Shown: piece after piece, positions 59,771 through 64,000 of the stretch
Numbering within the stretch: the first letter of the stretch is position 1
How the letters are laid out: each line of letters opens with the position of its first letter
Assembly (NCBI GenBank): GCA_038210415.1
Contig: JBBQWS010000004.1
Coordinates: forward strand, 57,279-121,278
DNA: 64,000 nucleotides
Source: JBBQWS01 sp038210415
Lineage (GTDB): Bacteria > Actinomycetota > Actinomycetes > Prado026
Direction of reading: 5' to 3'
Made by a program: the position numbers and the translations under genes
Notes under the pieces: generated by a model
Told to the model about the DNA's origin: nothing
The model's input: only the letters and a program-made list of their open reading frames with translations
Database searches by the model: none

Positions 59771-60816
59771 TCGGCGACTCCTGCTCGTTCCGCGGCTTCA
59801 ACGACGGAACGAAGGGTACCTACCCGCTCGACCAGGGTTGCTGCATACGTCGACACCGTGAGTGTCGTGACCCCCGCGGCCGCGTACGCCTGAATGCCGT
59901 CGGCGATCCGCTCGACGGGTCCGATGAGCGAGGTCTGGTCGATGAACTCAAACGGCACGGCTGCCGCCGCGCCGTCGTAGTCGCGGGCGAGGTACTTGTC
60001 CTGCACCTCGATGGCGGCCTGTTCGTACCCCATCCGGGTGGCCTGCTGGTTGTAGAAGTTCTTCTCGCGGCTGCCCATGCCGCCGATGTAGAGCGCGGAG
60101 TAGCCCCGCACCGGTGCGGCGCAGGCCTCGAGGTCGGTGCCCACGACCACTGGCACCGTCGGCACGACGTCGAACCCGTCGAGGGTGAGCCCGACCTTGG
60201 CTCGGCCGGCCCGGATGTGCTCGAGCGACTCAGCTGCGTGCGCCGCGGAGAAGAAGATGGCCAGCCAACCGTCGGCGATCTCACCGGCGAGCTCGAGGTT
60301 CTTGGGTCCGACGGCCGCCAGGTAGATCGGGAGGTGCTCGCGGACCGGGTGCACGGTCAGCCGCAACGCTTTGCCGGGGCCGTCGGGTAGCGGGAGCTGG
60401 AAGAACTCCCCGTCGAACTTGACCACCTTGCGGGCCAACGCCTGCCGGACGATCGCAACGTACTCGCGGGTGCGCGCGAGTGGCTTCTCGAAGCGCACGC
60501 CGTGCCAGCCCTCGGACACCTGCGGGCCGGACACGCCGAGACCGAGCCGGAACCGGCCACCTGACAGCGTGTCCAGTGTCGCGGCGGTCATCGCCGTGAG
60601 TGCCGGAGTGCGGCCGGGGATCTGGAAGATCGCCGATCCGACGTCGATGTGCTCGGTGTGCGCGGCGATCCAGGCGAGGACGGTCGCCGCGTCGGAGCCG
60701 TACGCCTCGGCGGCCCAGGCGACCGAGAAGCCGAGCCGGTCCGCCTCCTTGGCGAGCTCGAGGTTCTCGGCGTCGTTGCCGGCGCCCCAGTACCCGAGGT
60801 TGATTCCGAGCTTCAT
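59767..60816 (-). CDS. LLM-class F420-dependent oxidoreductase
   Basis: A 349-residue luciferase-like (beta/alpha)8 protein. It begins MKLGINLGYWGAG and contains AAHTEHIDVGSAIFQIPGRTP, the non-prolyl cis-peptide region TLDTLSGGRFRLGLGVSGPQV and YLAAVGPKNLEL. These are typical of F420-dependent enzymes of actinobacteria. Substrate unknown. AAGGTGAG precedes ATG 60816. Coupled to uppP by an ATGA overlap. Confidence 0.88.
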   Translation of the reverse strand: MKLGINLGYWGAGNDAENLELAKEADRLGFSVAWAAEAYGSDAATVLAWIAAHTEHIDVGSAIFQIPGRTPALTAMTAATLDTLSGGRFRLGLGVSGPQVSEGWHGVRFEKPLARTREYVAIVRQALARKVVKFDGEFFQLPLPDGPGKALRLTVHPVREHLPIYLAAVGPKNLELAGEIADGWLAIFFSAAHAAESLEHIRAGRAKVGLTLDGFDVVPTVPVVVGTDLEACAAPVRGYSALYIGGMGSREKNFYNQQATRMGYEQAAIEVQDKYLARDYDGAAAAVPFEFIDQTSLIGPVERIADGIQAYAAAGVTTLTVSTYAATLVERVGTLRSVVEAAERAGVAE

Positions 60817-60865
60817 CGGTGGCTCACCTTCGTCGGCAGTCCGTCTCGCGGGGACTCTATGCGAC

Positions 60866-60871
60866 TAACCT
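60866..60871 (+). promoter_or_regulatory. -10 hexamer of a leaderless promoter (aldo/keto reductase)
   Basis: TAACCT lies 7 bases before the ATG at 60879 and is identical to the helY hexamer. Confidence 0.65.
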
Positions 60872-60878
60872 GGCAGCC

Positions 60879-61865
60879 ATGGAGCAGCGGCGTCTGGGCG
60901 GCAGCGGTCTTCGGGTGTCGCGGCTGGGCCTCGGCACCATGACCTGGGGCCGCGACACCGACGAGCACGAGGCCCGCGACCAGCTGAAGGCGTTCGTCGA
61001 GGCGGGCGGCACCCTCTTGGACACCGCTGCCGGCTACGCCGACGGCGACAGCGAACGGCTGATCGGCACTCTCCTGGACACCGTCGTCCCCCGGTCCGAG
61101 ATCGTCCTGGCGACCAAGGCGGGCATCTCCCGCCGCACCGGCGAGCGGGTCGTCGACGTCTCGCGTCGGGCTCTGCTCGACACGCTGGACGCCTCGTTGG
61201 CCCGGCTCGGCACTGACCACGTCGACCTGTGGCAGCTGCACACCTGGTCCTGGGACACCCCTCTCGACGAGACGCTCGCGGCCCTGGATGACGCTGTCGC
61301 CAGTGGCCGCACCCGCTACGTCGGGATCTCCAACTACGCCGGCTGGCAGACCGCTCACGCGGCCACCTGGCAGCGGGCCTGGCCGGGGCGTACGCCGCTG
61401 GTGTCGACCCAGGTCGAGTACTCCTTGCTCCAGCGCGGAGTCGAGCGCGAGGTCGTGCCTGCCGCGCAGACCCTCGGACTCGGGGTTCTGCCGTGGTCCC
61501 CGCTGGGCCGCGGCGTCCTGACCGGCAAGTACCGCAGCGGCACTCCGGCGGACTCGCGGGCCGCGTCTCCGCACTTCGCCCGCTTCGTCGAAGGCTTCAT
61601 GACGGCCGACGCCCAGCGCGTCGTCACCGCCGTGTGCACGGCCGCCGACGGCCTCGGCCTGGCGCCGCTCGAGGTCGCCCTGGCCTGGGTCCGGGACCGG
61701 CCAGGTGTCGTCGCACCCATCGTCGGAGCGCGTACCGCCGCCCAGCTTCGTGGATCCCTGCAGGCCGACGACATCACCCTGCCGGACGAGATCCGCTCCG
61801 CTCTCGACGAGGTGTCCCGACCGGCGGGCGGCTACCCCGACCGGAGCGAGGACCAGCGGTCGTGA
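60879..61865 (+). CDS. Aldo/keto reductase
   Basis: A 328-residue NADPH-dependent TIM-barrel reductase. The catalytic tetrad is visible as DTAAGYADG (Asp, Tyr), ATKAG (Lys) and WQLHTW (His). Cofactor-binding motifs VGISNYAGWQ and the C-terminal PIVGARTAAQLRGSL are present. Physiological substrate unknown. A leaderless promoter sets the ATG; the upstream in-frame extension is not needed. It overlaps the next small gene by GTGA. Confidence 0.9.
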   Translation: MEQRRLGGSGLRVSRLGLGTMTWGRDTDEHEARDQLKAFVEAGGTLLDTAAGYADGDSERLIGTLLDTVVPRSEIVLATKAGISRRTGERVVDVSRRALLDTLDASLARLGTDHVDLWQLHTWSWDTPLDETLAALDDAVASGRTRYVGISNYAGWQTAHAATWQRAWPGRTPLVSTQVEYSLLQRGVEREVVPAAQTLGLGVLPWSPLGRGVLTGKYRSGTPADSRAASPHFARFVEGFMTADAQRVVTAVCTAADGLGLAPLEVALAWVRDRPGVVAPIVGARTAAQLRGSLQADDITLPDEIRSALDEVSRPAGGYPDRSEDQRS

Positions 61866-62047
61866 GCGATTACGAGTTCCGGGTGATCGCCTTCCCGGCA
61901 AGCGTCCCCAGAGGTGCGACCCGCCGGCTCCTCACTGAGCAGGCGGAGTACGGCGGCTGGGAGCTCCAGCGGCTGCTGCGCTATCCCGACGGTCAGCGCC
62001 GGGTCTGGTTGCGCCGCAAGGTCATCAAGGCCGCCCGCACGATGTAG
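61862..62047 (+). CDS. DUF5703 family small protein
   Basis: A 61-residue basic protein (MSDYEFRVIAFPASVPRGATRR, GGWELQRLLRYPDGQRRVWLRRKV). The family occurs in actinobacteria directly after aldo/keto reductase genes. Function unknown. The GTG start overlaps the upstream stop (GTGA). It converges on the peptidase gene with 28 bases between. Confidence 0.8.
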   Translation: MSDYEFRVIAFPASVPRGATRRLLTEQAEYGGWELQRLLRYPDGQRRVWLRRKVIKAARTM

Positions 62048-62075
62048 CCGGCGGGCTCGGTGGCCCGGTCGATGG

Positions 62076-63407
62076 CTAGGCGAGGTCAAGGAACCGGTCC
62101 AGCACCCGTGTGCCGAACTGCAAAGCCTCGACAGGTACCCGCTCGTCGACGCCGTGGAACAGCGCCGCGAAGTCGAGTTCTGCCGGCAGCCGCAACGGTG
62201 CGAACCCGATGCAGGGGATCCCGATGCGCGCGAAGGCCTTGGCGTCCGTCCCACCGGAGAGCGTGTACGGGACGGGACGCGCGATCGGGTCCTCGGCCTT
62301 CAGCGCGGCGCAGGCGGCGTCGACGAGGCGGCCCTCGAAGTCGATCTCGAGCGCAGCGTCGTGGACGATGAACTCACGCGTCACGTCGGGGCCGAGGAGC
62401 GCATCGACTTCGCCGAAGAACTCGTCCTCGAAGCCGGGTAGGAACCGGCCGTCGATGTTGGCGTGCGCCTGCCCCGGGATCACGTTCACCTTGTAACCCG
62501 CGTCGAGCATGGTCGGGTTGACCGTGTTGCGCAGGGTTGCGCCGATCAGCCGCGAGATCGGGCCGAGCTTGGCCACTGTCGCATCCATGTCGTCTGGGTC
62601 GAGCTCGATGTCGAGGACCTCGGAGACCTCTTCGAGAAATCGCCGCACCGTCTTGGTGACCCGGACCGGGAAGGTGTGCCGACCGATGCGAGTCACCACC
62701 TCGCACAGAGCAGTGACCGCGTTGTCGTCGTTGATCATCGAGCCGTGCCCGGCCCGACCAGCGGCGGTGAGCCGCATCCAGGCCAGGCCCTTCTCGGCCG
62801 TCTCGATGAGGTAGAGCCGGGTGTGCTCGCCGACCGAGACGCTGAAGCCACCGACTTCGCCGATGCCCTCTGTCACGCCCTCGAACAGGTGCTGATGCGT
62901 CTCGACGAGCCGGTGAGCTCCTTTGCGGCCACCAGCCTCCTCGTCGGCGAGGAACGCAAGGACGACGTCACGCGAGGGGCGGCGCCCTTCGCGCAGCCGT
63001 TGCCGAATCACGGCCAGGACCATAGCGTCCATGTCCTTCATGTCGACAGCACCGCGCCCCCACACGTACCCGTCGCGGATCTCGCCGGAGAACGGGTCCA
63101 CCTGCCAGTCGGCGGCGTTCGCCGGGACGACGTCGAGGTGCCCGTGGATCAGCAGCGCATCGCGGGACGGGTCGGTGCCGGCGATACGGACGACCACGTT
63201 GGTGCGTCTGTCCCCGGTCTCGACAATCACCGGTTCGAGGCCCACCTCGGCGAGCCGGTCGGCGACGTACTCGGCGGCGGCCCGCTCTCCCGGACCCGAC
63301 TCGTCGCCGAAGTTCGTCGAGTCGATCCGGATGAGCTCGCTGCACAGCCCCGCGACCTCCTGCTCCGCCGTCGGATGCGCTGGCACGGCTGGCTGCGGCT
63401 GGGTCAT
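62076..63407 (-). CDS. M20-family metallopeptidase
   Basis: A 443-residue dizinc amidohydrolase or peptidase of the DapE/ArgE/CPG2 family. Metal ligands appear in LIHGHLDVVP (His, Asp), GRGAVDMKDMDA (bridging Asp), LADEEAGG (catalytic Glu-Glu) and the late His in LSGGTDAKAF context. The dimerisation lid (GRAGHGSMINDDNAVTAL) is present. It cleaves an acyl or peptidyl group; the substrate is not decidable. Start ATG 63407. Confidence 0.9.
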   Translation of the reverse strand: MTQPQPAVPAHPTAEQEVAGLCSELIRIDSTNFGDESGPGERAAAEYVADRLAEVGLEPVIVETGDRRTNVVVRIAGTDPSRDALLIHGHLDVVPANAADWQVDPFSGEIRDGYVWGRGAVDMKDMDAMVLAVIRQRLREGRRPSRDVVLAFLADEEAGGRKGAHRLVETHQHLFEGVTEGIGEVGGFSVSVGEHTRLYLIETAEKGLAWMRLTAAGRAGHGSMINDDNAVTALCEVVTRIGRHTFPVRVTKTVRRFLEEVSEVLDIELDPDDMDATVAKLGPISRLIGATLRNTVNPTMLDAGYKVNVIPGQAHANIDGRFLPGFEDEFFGEVDALLGPDVTREFIVHDAALEIDFEGRLVDAACAALKAEDPIARPVPYTLSGGTDAKAFARIGIPCIGFAPLRLPAELDFAALFHGVDERVPVEALQFGTRVLDRFLDLA

Positions 63408-63457
63408 GGCCCCATCTTGCCCGCCGCGCTGCGGTCAGGCGAGGGCTTCGGCTTTGG

Positions 63458-63463
63458 TAGGGT
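63458..63463 (+). promoter_or_regulatory. Candidate -10 hexamer of tRNA-Leu
   Basis: TAGGGT lies 38 bases before the mature tRNA 5' end. The -35 region is not convincing. Confidence 0.4.
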
Positions 63464-63501
63464 TTCCGCCTGTCCGGCCGAGTGATCCTCGGGTAGGACT
63501 T

Positions 63502-63586
63502 GTCCGAGTGGCGGAATGGCAGACGCGCTAGCTTGAGGTGCTAGTGCCCTTTAACGGGCGTGGGGGTTCAAGTCCCCCCTCGGACA
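63502..63586 (+). tRNA. tRNA-Leu, anticodon GAG
   Basis: An 85-base class II tRNA. The acceptor arm GTCCGAG pairs with CTCGGAC (63579-63585) and is followed by discriminator A. The anticodon stem CTAGC/GCTAG encloses the loop TTGAGGT with anticodon GAG, which reads CUC and CUU. The long variable arm GCCC-TTTAAC-GGGC identifies Leu, and the T-arm GGGGGTTCAAGTCCCCC is regular. CCA is not encoded. An integrase gene follows 50 bases downstream. Confidence 0.96.
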
Positions 63587-63588
63587 CC
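63562..63588 (+). other. Probable integration (att) site in the tRNA-Leu 3' end
   Basis: Tyrosine recombinases usually insert elements into the T-arm and acceptor end of a tRNA and rebuild it. The position of an integrase gene directly after this tRNA makes its last 25 or so bases the probable attL core. The matching copy would lie beyond the right edge. Confidence 0.35.
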
Positions 63589-63636
63589 CTTGATCACCTT
63601 CTGACCTGCGGTTATATCCCAGCCCAGAGGCATCAT

Positions 63637-64000
63637 CTACCCTCTGTCTACCGCTTCCCCTGCGGCGGCTACGAGTGCAGCGACGGTGTCGGCTGCTTCG
63701 CCGTGCAGGGTGGGGGCTACGTGGCTATAGATCGTCAGGGTGATGCTGACGTTGGCGTGGCCGAGTCGTTCTTGGACGACCTTGGGGTGGACCCCTGCTT
63801 GCAGGGCCAGGGTGGCCCAGGTGTGCCGCAGTCCGTGCAGGGGGATCGCGCGTAGTCCGAGGGCGTCGACGTGCTCGCGGAAGGATCGGGACACGGTCTC
63901 GGGGTACAGGGGCTGGCCGTCCTCGCGGGTGAACACCAAGTCTTGGTCGTCCCAGCCGGGTCCGTAGACGAGTCGGGCCTGGTCCTGGTCGCGTTTGGTG
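63637..64000 (-). CDS. Tyrosine recombinase (integrase), C-terminal part
   Basis: The C-terminal 120 residues of a phage-type integrase run in from the right edge. Catalytic residues of domain II are visible: LHGLRHTWATLAL (Arg and His), the second His in ERLGHANVS, and the nucleophile Tyr in TLTIYSHV. VFTREDGQPLYPETVSRSF is typical of actinophage and AICE integrases. It points toward tRNA-Leu, so the element extends to the right of the window. Confidence 0.9.
   Translation of the reverse strand, partial: TKRDQDQARLVYGPGWDDQDLVFTREDGQPLYPETVSRSFREHVDALGLRAIPLHGLRHTWATLALQAGVHPKVVQERLGHANVSITLTIYSHVAPTLHGEAADTVAALVAAAGEAVDRG

Overview
The window is a GC-rich, gene-dense stretch of an actinobacterial chromosome. 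The evidence is a complete Pup-proteasome system (pup, prcB, prcA, pafA, dop, arc, pafB, pafC), mycothiol ligase MshC, an F420-type LLM oxidoreductase, a Mtr4-like HelY helicase and several actinobacterial signature families (DUF3090, SCO1664-like, DUF5703, PAC2). I cannot assign a genus. Many transcription units begin with a TANNNT hexamer 6-7 bases before the ATG or GTG, the pattern of leaderless mRNAs, and I used it to choose starts.

Layout. 1-5.5 kb: a truncated secreted protein with a structured-looking leader, an acyl-CoA dehydrogenase and Xaa-Pro peptidase pair, a 5'-3' exonuclease, two decayed genes and a fatty-acyl desaturase behind a 31-bp palindromic operator. 5.5-15.7 kb: a minus-strand run of helY, lipid kinase, tatC, tatA, a zinc-ribbon protein, pafC, pafB, two FKBP isomerases and pafA. 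16-19.1 kb: an M15-like cell-wall peptidase with three peptidoglycan-binding repeats, then prcA, prcB and pup. 19.3-23.8 kb: a plus-strand redox operon (Pro-rich membrane protein, ApbE flavin transferase, ferric-reductase-like membrane protein, NuoF-like dehydrogenase, ferredoxin) and a hemolysin III family protein. 23.8-32.1 kb: an unknown protein, then dop, which is translationally coupled to a glycosyltransferase, a flippase/O-antigen-ligase fusion and a tandem-domain sulfotransferase. 32-41.6 kb: a lipoprotein broken by an in-frame stop, a second glycosyltransferase, an epimerase, a DevS-like sensor kinase divergent from adhE, a Wzz-like protein and another sulfotransferase. 41.6-50.2 kb: arc, trmI, a site-2 protease, a RecB-like nuclease and a MacB-like ABC exporter. 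50.2-63.5 kb: a HAD hydrolase, metH, PAC2, mshC and neighbours, a 131-bp MITE-like inverted repeat, uppP, an LLM oxidoreductase, an aldo/keto reductase and an M20 peptidase. Right edge: tRNA-Leu(GAG) followed by a tyrosine recombinase, which marks the start of an integrated element.

How it fits together. The proteasome genes keep one order and one strand (arc, dop, pup, prcB, prcA, pafA, pafB, pafC). Two modules interrupt them: the redox operon lies between dop and pup, and about 16 kb of polysaccharide, sulfation and fermentation genes lies between arc and dop. Glycosyltransferases, flippase, ligase, Wzz, epimerase and two sulfotransferase genes together suggest a sulfated exported polysaccharide whose expression is physically tied to dop. 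The product is not known from sequence. The most unusual points are this coupling, the flippase-ligase fusion with an internal start, and a redox operon that carries a flavin transferase but no visible flavin acceptor.
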